Both the position numbers and the translations under genes were made by a program. Positions 8,723-16,186 of a DNA stretch of 18,936 nt are shown here, in pieces (the stretch's first letter is position 1; the number at the start of each line of letters is the position of its first letter). The stretch is from Candidatus Gastranaerophilales bacterium. GTDB lineage: Bacteria > Cyanobacteriota > Vampirovibrionia > Gastranaerophilales > Gastranaerophilaceae. The notes under the pieces were generated by a model that searched no databases, was not told the origin of the DNA, and saw only the letters and a list, made by a program, of their open reading frames with translations. Location: NCBI GenBank assembly GCA_947630355.1, contig CANRHJ010000015.1, forward strand, positions 1 to 18,936, given 5' to 3'.

Positions 8723-10804
8723 ATGCAAGAGATTGCAGGGGAAAATATATCCGGAGCATGCGGATTTAAACCGGGTAAATGGCAATTTGAAATAGATGTA
8801 AGAGATTTTATACAAAGAAACTATATGCCTTATGAAGGGGATGCAAGCTTTTTAGCTGAACCAACGAAAGCAACTTTGAAATTGTGGGATGAATGTTGCG
8901 GTTTGTTCAGGCAAGAACGTGAAAAAGGCGGAGTGCTGGATATGGATACAAAAACCATTTCCACAATTACTTCGCATAATGCAGGGTATATAGACAGAGA
9001 GCTTGAACAAATAGTAGGCCTGCAGACAGATGCCCCTTTAAAACGCTCGCTTCAACCTTTTGGCGGTATAAGAATGGCGGAAGCTGCTTGTTTTTCATAC
9101 GGATATAAAGTTGATGAAGAGGTTTCCGAAATCTTTACTAAATACAGAAAAACGCATAATCAGGGAGTATTTGATGTTTACACTCCTGAAATGAAAGCCG
9201 CAAGACACTCCGCTATCATTACCGGCCTGCCTGATGCATACGGCAGAGGCAGAATAATAGGCGACTACAGACGTGTTGCTCTGTATGGTATAGATAGGCT
9301 TATCGAAGATAAACAATATCAGTTCAAATCACTTGAAGGGGAAATGACTCCCGACAGAATTCAATTGAGAGAAGAAATCTCAGACCAAATAAGAGCCTTA
9401 AACGAGATGAAGGAACTTGGTCAAATATACGGTTATGATATCTCAAAACCCGCTCAAAATGCTAAAGAAGCCGTTCAATGGCTGTACTTCGGCTATTTGG
9501 CTGCCGTTAAAGAACAAAACGGTGCGGCTATGAGTCTTGGCAGAACTTCTACTTTCTTAGATATATTTATCGAAAGAGATTTAAGAAACGGTATAATAAC
9601 AGAACAGCAAGCACAAGAACTTATTGACCACTTTATTATGAAACTAAGGCTTGTTAAGTTTGCCAGAACTCCCGAATATAACGAACTGTTTTCGGGCGAC
9701 CCTACTTGGGTTACGGAATCTATTGCAGGTATGGGTGTTGACGGCAGGTCGTTAGTTACTAAAAATTCTTTCAGATATTTGCATACATTAGAGAATTTAG
9801 GTACGGCGCCTGAACCTAATATGACCGTCTTATGGTCTAAAAATCTGCCTAAAGCATTTAAGGAATACTGCGCTCATATTTCCATAAAAACATCCTCCGT
9901 TCAATATGAAAACGATGACTTGATGCGCGTAACACATGGAGATGATTATGCTATTGCCTGCTGCGTTTCATCTATGGTAGTAGGTAAAGAAATGCAGTTT
10001 TTCGGTGCAAGAGCAAATCTTGCAAAATGCCTTTTGTACGCAATAAACGGCGGTGTTGATGAAAGACTTAAAGAACAGGTTGGGCCTAAATATCAGCCGA
10101 TTACGTCTGAGTATCTTGATTTTAATGAAGTTATGGAAAAATATGATGCCATGATGGAGTGGCTTGCAGGTTTATATGTTAATACTTTAAATGTAATTCA
10201 TTATATGCACGATAAATACTGCTATGAAAAAGCACAAATGGCTTTGATGGATAGAGACGTTAAACGCTATTTTGCAACGGGTATTGCGGGGTTATCGGTT
10301 GTTGCCGATTCTCTTTCGGCAATTAAATATGCAAAAGTTAAAACTATTCGTGATGAAAACGGTATTGTTGTTGATTATGAAGTGGAAGGAGATTTCCCGA
10401 AATACGGCAACAACGACGATAGAGTTGATGATTTAGCCGTTCATTTGGTTAAAACCTTTATGGCAAAGATAAGAAAACATTATACTTATCGTAATTCAAT
10501 ACCGACAATGTCAATATTAACAATAACTTCCAATGTAGTGTACGGCAAAAAGACAGGTAATACACCGGACGGCAGAAAAGCCGGAGTTCCTTTGGCACCG
10601 GGTGCTAACCCTATGCACGGGCGTGATTCCAGCGGTGCTTTGGCTTCACTTTCTTCGGTTGCAAAATTACCCTTTGATGATGCTCAGGACGGGATTTCAA
10701 ATACTTTCTCCATAATCCCCGATGCACTCGGTAAAGACGAAGTAATTATGGGAGATTTAACTTTTAATTTTGACAGGGGATGCTGCGATAATAATTTGAA
10801 TTAA
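8723..10804 (+). CDS. pflB: Pyruvate formate-lyase core (formate C-acetyltransferase), lacking the glycyl-radical domain
   Basis: PFL converts pyruvate and CoA to acetyl-CoA and formate in the cytoplasm of anaerobes. This 693-residue protein aligns by eye with the PFL barrel throughout. The catalytic cysteine pair is present as DDYAIACCVSSMVVGKEMQFFGARANLAK (Cys413 and Cys414, equal to Cys418/419 of E. coli). Other hallmarks are GRTSTFLDIFIERDL, NGGVDERL and TGNTPDGRKAG. It stops after FSIIPDALGKDE and a short acidic, Cys-containing tail, just where single-chain PFLs continue into the C-terminal glycyl-radical domain. That domain is encoded 23 nt downstream as its own gene, so the pair would make a two-chain enzyme. 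The start ATG 8723 has a GGGAGAG ribosome site. The length is about 65 residues short of typical PFL, matching the missing domain. Confidence 0.95.
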   Translation: MQEIAGENISGACGFKPGKWQFEIDVRDFIQRNYMPYEGDASFLAEPTKATLKLWDECCGLFRQEREKGGVLDMDTKTISTITSHNAGYIDRELEQIVGLQTDAPLKRSLQPFGGIRMAEAACFSYGYKVDEEVSEIFTKYRKTHNQGVFDVYTPEMKAARHSAIITGLPDAYGRGRIIGDYRRVALYGIDRLIEDKQYQFKSLEGEMTPDRIQLREEISDQIRALNEMKELGQIYGYDISKPAQNAKEAVQWLYFGYLAAVKEQNGAAMSLGRTSTFLDIFIERDLRNGIITEQQAQELIDHFIMKLRLVKFARTPEYNELFSGDPTWVTESIAGMGVDGRSLVTKNSFRYLHTLENLGTAPEPNMTVLWSKNLPKAFKEYCAHISIKTSSVQYENDDLMRVTHGDDYAIACCVSSMVVGKEMQFFGARANLAKCLLYAINGGVDERLKEQVGPKYQPITSEYLDFNEVMEKYDAMMEWLAGLYVNTLNVIHYMHDKYCYEKAQMALMDRDVKRYFATGIAGLSVVADSLSAIKYAKVKTIRDENGIVVDYEVEGDFPKYGNNDDRVDDLAVHLVKTFMAKIRKHYTYRNSIPTMSILTITSNVVYGKKTGNTPDGRKAGVPLAPGANPMHGRDSSGALASLSSVAKLPFDDAQDGISNTFSIIPDALGKDEVIMGDLTFNFDRGCCDNNLN

Positions 10805-10827
10805 AATAGAAATAGGGGAGATTTAAT

Positions 10828-11094
10828 ATGGCTACAATGCAGGAGGAAAATTTAATAAGTTTATTGGACGGTTATGTAGAAAAAGGCGGACACCATTTAA
10901 ACGTTAATGTTTTTAATCGTGAAACTCTTTTGGATGCTCAACAACATCCCGAAAAATACCCTCAATTAACTGTAAGAGTTTCAGGGTACGCTGTTAACTT
11001 TATTAAATTGACTAAAGAACAACAAGACGACGTAATTTCAAGAACTTTCCATTCTAAAATAAACAGCTGTCATAACATGACAATGCCTGTTTAG
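10828..11094 (+). CDS. Free-standing glycyl-radical domain of pyruvate formate-lyase (GrcA-like)
   Basis: An 88-residue protein equal to the C-terminus of PFL: LISLLDGYVEKGGHHLNVNV, PEKYPQLTVRVSGYAV and LTKEQQDDVISRTFHSKI. Gly53 in RVSGYAV is the residue that becomes the glycyl radical (Gly734 in E. coli PFL). It has its own ribosome site (GGGGAG, 7 nt before ATG) and lies 23 nt after the PFL core, in a different reading frame. The autonomous E. coli GrcA/YfiD subunit, which replaces an oxygen-cleaved radical domain, shows that such a domain can work in trans. Here it appears to be the only radical domain in the operon. A single-base frameshift of a fused gene is unlikely, because a ribosome site and start lie between the parts and the core has a tail of its own. 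The last nine residues extend past the usual PFL end. Confidence 0.93.
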   Translation: MATMQEENLISLLDGYVEKGGHHLNVNVFNRETLLDAQQHPEKYPQLTVRVSGYAVNFIKLTKEQQDDVISRTFHSKINSCHNMTMPV

Positions 11095-11166
11095 TGCATT
11101 ATTTTTATTGATATAACATCTAATGTACGTTGAATGAAAAAATCCATTCTTAAAGCGGATAGATTT

Positions 11167-11202
11167 AAAGAAGCAGGATTTATATAAATCCTGCTTCTTT
11201 TT
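11167..11202 (+). terminator. Strong Rho-independent terminator of the PFL operon
   Basis: A perfect 34-nt inverted repeat (11167-11183 pairing with 11184-11200, core GAAGCAGGATTTA) runs into a T-rich tail. It separates the PFL operon from the convergent small gene ending at 11216 and may serve both strands, though the T-run favours the plus strand. Confidence 0.88.
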
Positions 11203-11215
11203 ATATTAATTATAA

Positions 11216-11557
11216 TTATGCTTCACAATCTAATTTTTTAGGTTGTGTTTCGTTTCTTGATGGTATTTTTGCATCCGCTAAAATAATATTTAACAAAGAT
11301 GGGTTAACATCATGCATTCTACCGTCAACAATAATAGTTTTTTTTGTTTTATCACAAGCAGTAAAATCAGGTACTTCTTGAACAGGATATTCTTTTCCGT
11401 CAATAAAAACAACATCTCTATAAACAGGTGCAAATGTAGAAACTAATGGATTACTGTTTTGTCTTTTCACAACAGGATGGCGTTTACCATCAACAATTAC
11501 ATAATCTCTCTGTGCAAAATTTGTACGTGCCGAAGAATTTGAAACAGAATTAATCAT
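11216..11557 (-). CDS. Small protein with three VDGK-type repeats, unrecognised
   Basis: A 113-residue protein of unknown family lying antisense between the PFL genes and pflA. Three short repeats are visible: YVIVDGKRHPV (19-29), VVFIDGKEYPV (49-59) and TIIVDGRMHDV (74-84), each a beta-strand, a DGK/R turn and a second strand, spaced 25-30 residues apart. Linkers are polar and serine/asparagine-rich at the N-terminus. There is no signal peptide or membrane segment. The start ATG 11557 has a strong AGGAGGT ribosome site, which supports a real, well-translated gene. The repeats suggest three beta-hairpins, perhaps a small structural or binding protein. Position alone does not tie it to PFL. 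Confidence 0.75.
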   Translation of the reverse strand: MINSVSNSSARTNFAQRDYVIVDGKRHPVVKRQNSNPLVSTFAPVYRDVVFIDGKEYPVQEVPDFTACDKTKKTIIVDGRMHDVNPSLLNIILADAKIPSRNETQPKKLDCEA

Positions 11558-11684
11558 AAAATACCTCCTATACTACTTTATACTTATCTTTACATTCTTA
11601 GTTAAAAGAAAAAACAATTATAAAAATTTCTTATAAATAAAGAATTTTTTACAAAACTTAATAAATATATTAAATAATATATTT

Positions 11685-11690
11685 TATAAT
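11685..11690 (+). promoter_or_regulatory. Consensus -10 box 7 nt before the pflA start (possible leaderless mRNA)
   Basis: TATAAT ends 7 nt before the pflA ATG at 11698, so transcription would begin at or next to the start codon. No ribosome site precedes the ATG. The -35 region is not convincing. Confidence 0.45.
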
Positions 11691-11697
11691 AAAATTT

Positions 11698-12426
11698 ATG
11701 GACAAAATTTTAGGGAATGTGCATTCAATTGAAACCTTCGGGACTGTGGATGGTCCCGGAGTAAGGTTCGTTGTTTTCCTTAAAGGCTGTCCTATGCGCT
11801 GTAAATATTGTCATAACCCTGATACGTGGAGTTATGATAAAGTTTATGAAATGACGGTTGATGATATTTTAAAAAAATATGACGGGGTAAAAGAATTTCT
11901 TCGTAATGGAGGTTTGACGGTTTCGGGCGGTGAACCTCTGGTGCAAATCAATTTTGTAATCGAACTTTTTAAACAGGCAAAAGAGAAAAATATCCATACA
12001 GCACTTGATACTTCGGGAATTTTATTTGATAATTCTTCAAAATATGATGAGCTAATAAAATATACTGACCTTGTTTTACTTGATATCAAGCATATTGATG
12101 ATGAGGAGCATAAAAAATTAACGGGGCATTCAAACAAATCCGTGCTTAAATTTGCAAAATACCTTTCCGATAAAAACGTTCCTATGTGGATAAGACACGT
12201 AGTAGTTCCTGATATTACTTTTAAAGAAGAATATTTAAGAAAACTGGGCAAATTTATCGGTACGTTAAAAAGCGTAAAAGCTTTGGATGTACTTCCTTAC
12301 CACGATATGGCAAAGGAAAAATACAAGCAATTAAATATAGACTATGTTTTGCAAGATACAAAACCTCTAACAAAAGAAGAAGCAATTAAGGCGAAAGAGA
12401 TTATCCTAAGTGCAATAAACACTTGA
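11698..12426 (+). CDS. pflA: Pyruvate formate-lyase activating enzyme (radical SAM)
   Basis: This cytoplasmic enzyme uses S-adenosylmethionine and a [4Fe-4S] cluster to place the radical on the PFL glycine. The 242-residue protein has the family's full plan: GTVDGPGVRFVVFLKGC, the cluster motif Cys-x3-Cys-x2-Cys as CPMRCKYC at about 31-38 followed by HNPDTW, the SAM-binding SGGEPL near 78-83, DTSG, LLDIKH, and the late VPDITFKEEYL and DVLPYHDMAKEKY. The length is normal. The start is fixed by homology (MDKILGNVHSIETFGT). Its target is the free-standing radical domain encoded upstream. It has its own promoter signal and lies beyond the PFL terminator and the antisense small gene, so it is probably transcribed separately. 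Confidence 0.95.
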   Translation: MDKILGNVHSIETFGTVDGPGVRFVVFLKGCPMRCKYCHNPDTWSYDKVYEMTVDDILKKYDGVKEFLRNGGLTVSGGEPLVQINFVIELFKQAKEKNIHTALDTSGILFDNSSKYDELIKYTDLVLLDIKHIDDEEHKKLTGHSNKSVLKFAKYLSDKNVPMWIRHVVVPDITFKEEYLRKLGKFIGTLKSVKALDVLPYHDMAKEKYKQLNIDYVLQDTKPLTKEEAIKAKEIILSAINT

Positions 12427-12431
12427 GTAAT

Positions 12432-12456
12432 GTTAAAAATGAAATTTCTTTTTAAC
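12432..12456 (+). terminator. Weak hairpin after pflA
   Basis: GTTAAAAA pairs with TTTTTAAC across a 9-nt loop, just after the pflA stop. There is no clean T-run behind it, so it may only attenuate transcription into tspO. Confidence 0.3.
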
Positions 12457-12464
12457 ATAAAACT

Positions 12465-12854
12465 ATGAAAAATACGGAATGGTTTGATAGTCTTAATAAA
12501 CCCTTTTTGAACCCGCCCGATTGGCTGTTTGCTCCAGTGTGGACAGTTTTATACATTCTTATTGCGATTTCTTTTATACTTTTTATAAAAGGCGGAATGA
12601 CAAAAGAAAAAAGACTGCCTTTGGCCTTTTTCATAATACAAATGCTCTTAAATTTTGCTTGGCCGCCCGTGTTTTTCGGTCTTGAAAATATCGGAGGCGC
12701 TCTTGCCATAATAATTTTTATGTGGCTGTTTATTTTGCTTACTGTTATATTTTTCTTTAAGCACTCTAAACTGGCTTCAATCTTGCTGGTACCATATTTG
12801 GTTTGGGTAAGTTTCGCTTTCTACTTGAATTTTAGCTATTTGGTTCTGAATTAA
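12465..12854 (+). CDS. tspO: TspO/MBR-family membrane protein, short form
   Basis: A 129-residue tryptophan-rich membrane protein. Family signatures are WFDSLNKPFLNPPDWLFAPVWTVLY (5-29), LNFAWPPVFFGLEN (about 62-75) and the end PYLVWVSFAFYLNFSYLVLN. TspO proteins bind tetrapyrroles such as protoporphyrin and take part in stress or redox responses; the exact role here is unknown. Usual bacterial TspO has five membrane helices with helix 1 before the WY-x2-L-x-KP motif. Here only four residues precede that motif, and an in-frame TAA at 12453 rules out an upstream extension, so helix 1 appears to be missing. The gene starts 38 nt after pflA with no clear ribosome site and may be read from the pflA transcript. 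Confidence 0.85.
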   Translation: MKNTEWFDSLNKPFLNPPDWLFAPVWTVLYILIAISFILFIKGGMTKEKRLPLAFFIIQMLLNFAWPPVFFGLENIGGALAIIIFMWLFILLTVIFFFKHSKLASILLVPYLVWVSFAFYLNFSYLVLN

Positions 12855-12902
12855 TATTTTATTTGTAATCTTAAGATAGTTGAATTACGGTTGAATTATT
12901 CT

Positions 12903-13085
12903 AAGGAGTGTAATGAAATATAGCTGCTCTTAATTATTTTTTTAATTTTTATATTTTTTATGACAATTCAACTGTTGAGATAGGTGAAGATTATTTTTTC
13001 ACAAATATAAAAATAAACTGTTCCGATAATCATACGATATATGATAAAGTCAGTAAAGAAATACAAAACAACAAAATTAATTATT
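12903..13085 (+). pseudogene. Remnant of a hexapeptide-repeat acyltransferase
   Basis: A good start survives (AAGGAG, then ATG at 12913 giving MKYSCS) but meets a stop at once. From about 12959 another frame reads STVEIGEDYFFTNIKINCSD and then NHTIYDKV. IGED followed by a SDNHTIYD stretch is typical of the left-handed beta-helix O-acetyltransferases found in capsule and LPS loci. The middle of the gene and the rest of the helix are lost. It abuts the 3' end of the GT61-like gene on the other strand. I see nothing else in 12855-13080. Confidence 0.5.
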
Positions 13086-14450
13086 TAACAAAGTTTAAAA
13101 AATCCTTCATTATTTTTGCATTTTCTGATGTTCTTGCTTTTAATTTTCCCCAAGTTATGTTTTTTGAAAATCTGTTTAAAATATAATAAATTTCAAATAA
13201 AAACTTAAATCTTTGATATAAAAATATATAAGTATTAATATTAAGCTTTTTATAGTCTTTCAGAGGTTCAAAGTCATCAGTGCAGAATTCTGAAGCAATA
13301 AGATTAACGTAATCTTGTGAGTTCAAGCTTATTATTTCATCAATGTCTGAATTTTTCGAATATGTATCTGCCCAAGACTTTATAAATTCAATAACGTAAG
13401 GGGAAATATCAAATTCAAAATCTTTTTCGGTATATGAATAACTGCTGTTTAAAAGGAATTCCTTCCAGTATTTAGTCGGTCCTAAAATATATTTACTTTT
13501 AATCCAATGAATTGTGGGTAAAAAGTTATGTTCAATACTTATGTATGTACAATTCAAATTAGCAATTTCGTTAATAAATGCCTGCGTTGATATTAAATTT
13601 TTACTTCGTCTTAGTATTGTGATATTTGCATTTACTGCCGAAAATACTGCGGCATGTGCAAGTGTACCTTCCGTACAAACTATATCTTTAGCATTTTTCC
13701 ATATTGTAAGCTGCTCAATAATTTTTAACTGTTCGGGTGCTATAATTTCGTACCCTTGTTTTTTGTAAAAATCTTCAAAATAACCCTCTCCCAGTCCTTT
13801 AAGAGAAGCATATTTTAATTTGGAGCGTGTCAAATATATTTTCCCGATATCTTTATCGGGGATTTTATTCTTTATATAGGTTATTAAATCCTCATATTCT
13901 TTATAGAATCCTTCATAAAGAAAGAATGAGGGTTCAGGCACCGTAATTTTTTTAAATACGGCAGGCTCCATTATCAATTGAACATTTTCGGGGTTTATTC
14001 CCAATATATCAAAAAACTCATAAACCCAAGCGGGAAGCTTAGGTTGTGAAACAGGTGATATAAATATTATTTTTTGTTTTTTTAAATCAGGGAACTTTGC
14101 AAGAAACCAAAGCCAAGACAAGGTTTCTAACATAAAGTGTCCGAAGTGTGTGTATAGAGTTCCGCCGAATATTACTTCTTCATCGTAATAGGTTATTGAT
14201 TTTTTATCAATTGCATATAAATGTTTTTTATCACGTAATTCTGATGAAAGATGAGGAGCTCCCGCTATAAAAGTACTTCCGCAAGATATCCCGCCTTTTA
14301 ATATACCGTTAACATTTTTGAATGGTATAACATGAGCGTTTTTAAAGGTTTTAAGATTTAGATTCTTCCCCCCCCCGCTAATTTACCGCTCATACGGTGA
14401 GATTTATCAAAATACCTATATTCTTCAGGATTTTCATCATATATTTTCAT
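13081..14450 (-). CDS. GT61 (DUF563)-like glycosyltransferase, out of frame at a G9 tract (probably phase-variable)
   Basis: The main frame (350 residues from the ATG at 14133) has the features of GT61-type glycosyltransferases: KIYLTRSK, a KQGYEIIAPEQL stretch and IWKNAKDIVCTEGTLAHAAVFS near the C-terminal third. The frame stays open upstream of 14133 and encodes FGGTLYTHFGHFMLETLSWLW, the usual early GT61 motif, and earlier GGISCGSTFIAGAPHL, so translation must begin further upstream. The natural start is ATG 14450 (MKIYDENPEEY), but a run of nine G on the coding strand (14376-14368) puts that start out of frame, ending at a TAA soon after. Ten or seven G would restore a 456-residue protein. 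As written the gene is off. Its probable role is sugar addition to a surface glycan. Confidence 0.72.
14368..14376 (-). repeat. Homopolymer G9 (C9 on the plus strand) in the 5' coding part of the GT61-like gene
   Basis: Nine consecutive C on the plus strand, highly unusual in DNA this rich in A and T. It lies about 75 nt into the coding sequence, where slippage by one base switches the reading frame. Confidence 0.9.
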
Positions 14451-14457
14451 ATAAAAT

Positions 14458-14463
14458 ATTATA
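14458..14463 (-). promoter_or_regulatory. Consensus -10 box 7 nt before the GT61-like start (possible leaderless mRNA)
   Basis: On the minus strand TATAAT (14463-14458) is followed by exactly 7 nt and then ATG at 14450, the same layout as before pflA. No ribosome site is visible. Confidence 0.42.
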
Positions 14464-14528
14464 AATCAAAAATATATAAAAATAAATAATAAGAATATTA
14501 GTATATATACAAAAGGCACTTATATAAA

Positions 14529-14573
14529 TGGTTGAGGGAAGCGGATTTGAACCACTGATCTTCGGATTATGAG
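14529..14573 (-). repeat. Displaced tRNA-fMet 3' fragment (att-like site)
   Basis: This is a copy of tRNA positions from the anticodon to the encoded CCA end, with four substitutions. It lacks the 5' half, so it cannot make a tRNA. It marks the far end of the island. Confidence 0.75.
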
Positions 14574-14575
14574 TT

Positions 14576-14612
14576 GAGAATTTCATTTTTTGTATTTTTT
14601 AATAAAATTCTC
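14576..14612. repeat. Inverted repeat just inside the island end
   Basis: GAGAATTT (14576-14583) pairs with AAATTCTC (14605-14612) across 21 nt, beginning three bases inside the tRNA fragment. It may be a protein-binding site or a simple hairpin. Confidence 0.35.
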
Positions 14613-14692
14613 TAACTTCAAATATAGTTTAATTTTCAGACATTTTATTTTTAATTATTTTCAATAATTTTTAGTCAATTTTGTTGAATTTT

Positions 14693-14724
14693 AATAAAAA
14701 AGTTGAATTTTTGTTGAACTCAAC
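14693..14724. repeat. Three GTTGAA direct repeats ending in a palindrome
   Basis: GTTGAATTTT occurs at 14693 and 14702, then GTTGAACTCAAC (a palindrome) at 14713, upstream of the decayed membrane-protein gene. Single GTTGAATTA copies also occur at 17481 near the other island end and at 12891 and 12902 outside it. This could be an operator or recombinase arm-site array, or low-complexity chance. I see nothing more in 14613-14760. Confidence 0.3.
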
Positions 14725-14772
14725 ATTATATAAAGCCAAATATTTATGATATTATTTCACTAGGAGGTTTAT

Positions 14773-15166
14773 ATGTCAGACTGGAATGTTTTTTGTAGTT
14801 CATTAGCACAATCAACGGCTGCATTTGTCGGATTATTGGGTGCATTTTTTTATTACCAAGATTATAAATAATGAACATCAATTTAATGAAAATAAAATTT
14901 TAATTGAAGATTGTATTGTAACTGCTAATAATTTAAAATGAGGTTAAAAGATAGGTATTTTAACTGGTATAATACAAGAATAAGAGAAAAGGTATTTGAA
15001 AAAAATAGAGGATAACTCTTATGATGATAAAAACATTTTGTATAAATCACCTGAAATTATATATAATGAGTATAAGTTTTCAGAATTTGACCAAAAATCA
15101 GAAGTGTTAGTTGCCATAAAAGAACAACAAGAAAAATTATTAGGAAACAACCATAAAAATGAATGA
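14773..15166 (+). pseudogene. Decayed small membrane protein, first gene of a defunct module
   Basis: A strong ribosome site (AGGAGG) precedes ATG 14773. The frame reads MSDWNVFCSSLAQSTAAFVG and then LLGAFF, a single membrane segment. It breaks at a T7 run (14845-14851); removing one T restores ITKIINNEHQFNENKILIED. A further shift near 14935-14941 opens RLKDRYFNWYNTRIREKVFE, and another near 15000 leads to DNSYDDKNILYKSPEIIYNE and IKEQQEKLLGNN. At least three frameshifts show a dead gene. The original was about 130 residues: one N-terminal membrane helix and a polar helical tail. Its end overlaps the start of the next pseudogene, suggesting a former coupled pair. Confidence 0.6.
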
Positions 15167-15641
15167 TATAAATAATTCATTGAAAAATTTAGGGATAAAT
15201 CGTATAAATTCTTTAATTAACAATTCTCCTATTGGTGCAATTTCTAAAACAATGATCAAGATAACTAAAATGTGGAAAATGTCAAATATTTCATTGTTTT
15301 GGTTTAGTTGATACAGGACATGCCGGAATACAGAACGCTGCAATACGAGGCAAAATTACTAAAATACACCATGTTGATGTTCATACAAAAATGATTTTAG
15401 GTATTGGCAAAACTACTGTTTAAATGACGATATAGACAGTTTTAGAAGTATGCAGATAGGTTCATCAGAAAGAATTATAACAGATATTATAATTCGTAAT
15501 AATGAAAATAATTTATTTATAGTGGAATTAAAAAAGCACAATTTATCATAATGTGGAAAAAAACAATTATTAATTTATCTAAAATTGCTACATAATGACA
15601 TTGAGATATTAATATCAGACAAAATTTATATAATAGATTAA
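15159..15641 (+). pseudogene. Decayed PD-(D/E)XK-like nuclease gene
   Basis: Translation would start at ATG 15159, overlapping the previous reading frame's stop. Reading across a shift near 15298 gives FGLVDTGHAGIQNAAIRGKI and HHVDVHTK; a second shift near 15400 gives NDFRYWQNYCLNDDIDSF and SSERIITDIIIRNNENNLFI followed by VELKK, then an internal TAA at 15549 and GKKQLLIYLKLLHNDIEILI. The pattern of an Asp in a strand (TDIII), then hydrophobic-Glu-x-Lys (VELKK), followed by a GKKQLLIYLKLL helix resembles PD-(D/E)XK domains such as the N-terminal part of type I restriction HsdR proteins. Two frameshifts and one stop mean it is not functional. It ends 4 nt into the convergent PIN gene. Confidence 0.6.
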
Positions 15642-16186
15642 ACTAACATTTTTTTATTAGCAGTGATAACTTCTAGTGGTGAATTTAATGAAGAATAATC
15701 AATATCGTCTGTAATTAATTTTATATCGTTATAGTTGCATAAATAATTAAAATATTCATCATTAAAATCAATTTTTATATTGCCTGTTAAATCATCAATC
15801 GCTAATTCTTCAAAATTATCACTTAATTTTGTAAAAGTGCTTAACATTCGTCTTATAATAGGCTTAATTTGTTCTATGGCGTAAGAATAGTCATCAGAAT
15901 TTCTAAAATCTCTCTTTTTGTGATAATTTTCGCCTTTTGATTGCTTTTTAATATTGTATTCTCTTGAAATTAAAACATTAACAAATTCTGCCAAATTTAA
16001 TGATGTCAAATATATGGTAGCACCAGATTTAACGATTTCAGCCATAAAATTACTATAAACTTCTGATTTTGTTTCATTTAAATCTGGATTTAAACTATTG
16101 TATAAATAAACTAAAATATTTGTATCAAAGAGAAATTTATCAGTAGGTTTTGGTTTATAAGTTGATAAATCACAAACTTTAACCAT
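15638..16186 (-). CDS. PIN-domain nuclease, third gene of the GHKL/STAS/PIN operon
   Basis: A 182-residue protein with the PIN-domain plan of Mg-dependent RNases: FLFDTNILVYLY with Asp21, TSLNLAEFVNVL with Glu67, then FNDEYFNYLC with Asp143 and IKLITDDIDY with Asp160/161. These four acids form the usual active-site set, so the enzyme looks intact. The segment between Glu67 and Asp143 is polar and longer than in VapC toxins (VapC is about 130-140 residues), so this is not a plain VapC. The start ATG 16186 overlaps the preceding gene by 8 nt and has a GAGGA ribosome site, giving tight translational coupling. In this operon it is the likely effector, cutting RNA when released from control by the two upstream proteins; the target is unknown. 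Confidence 0.8.
   Translation of the reverse strand: MVKVCDLSTYKPKPTDKFLFDTNILVYLYNSLNPDLNETKSEVYSNFMAEIVKSGATIYLTSLNLAEFVNVLISREYNIKKQSKGENYHKKRDFRNSDDYSYAIEQIKPIIRRMLSTFTKLSDNFEELAIDDLTGNIKIDFNDEYFNYLCNYNDIKLITDDIDYSSLNSPLEVITANKKMLV

Noticed and set aside
11844..12251. Minus-strand open frame of 135 codons within pflA
   Set aside because: It lies wholly antisense to a clear radical-SAM gene, with no ribosome site or recognisable motif.
14529..14573. A second functional tRNA gene
   Set aside because: Only the 3' half is present and the sequence after the anticodon loop does not pair; it is a displaced fragment.
14845..14851. T7 run as a phase-variation switch
   Set aside because: One base change would restore the frame locally, but further frameshifts downstream keep the gene dead.
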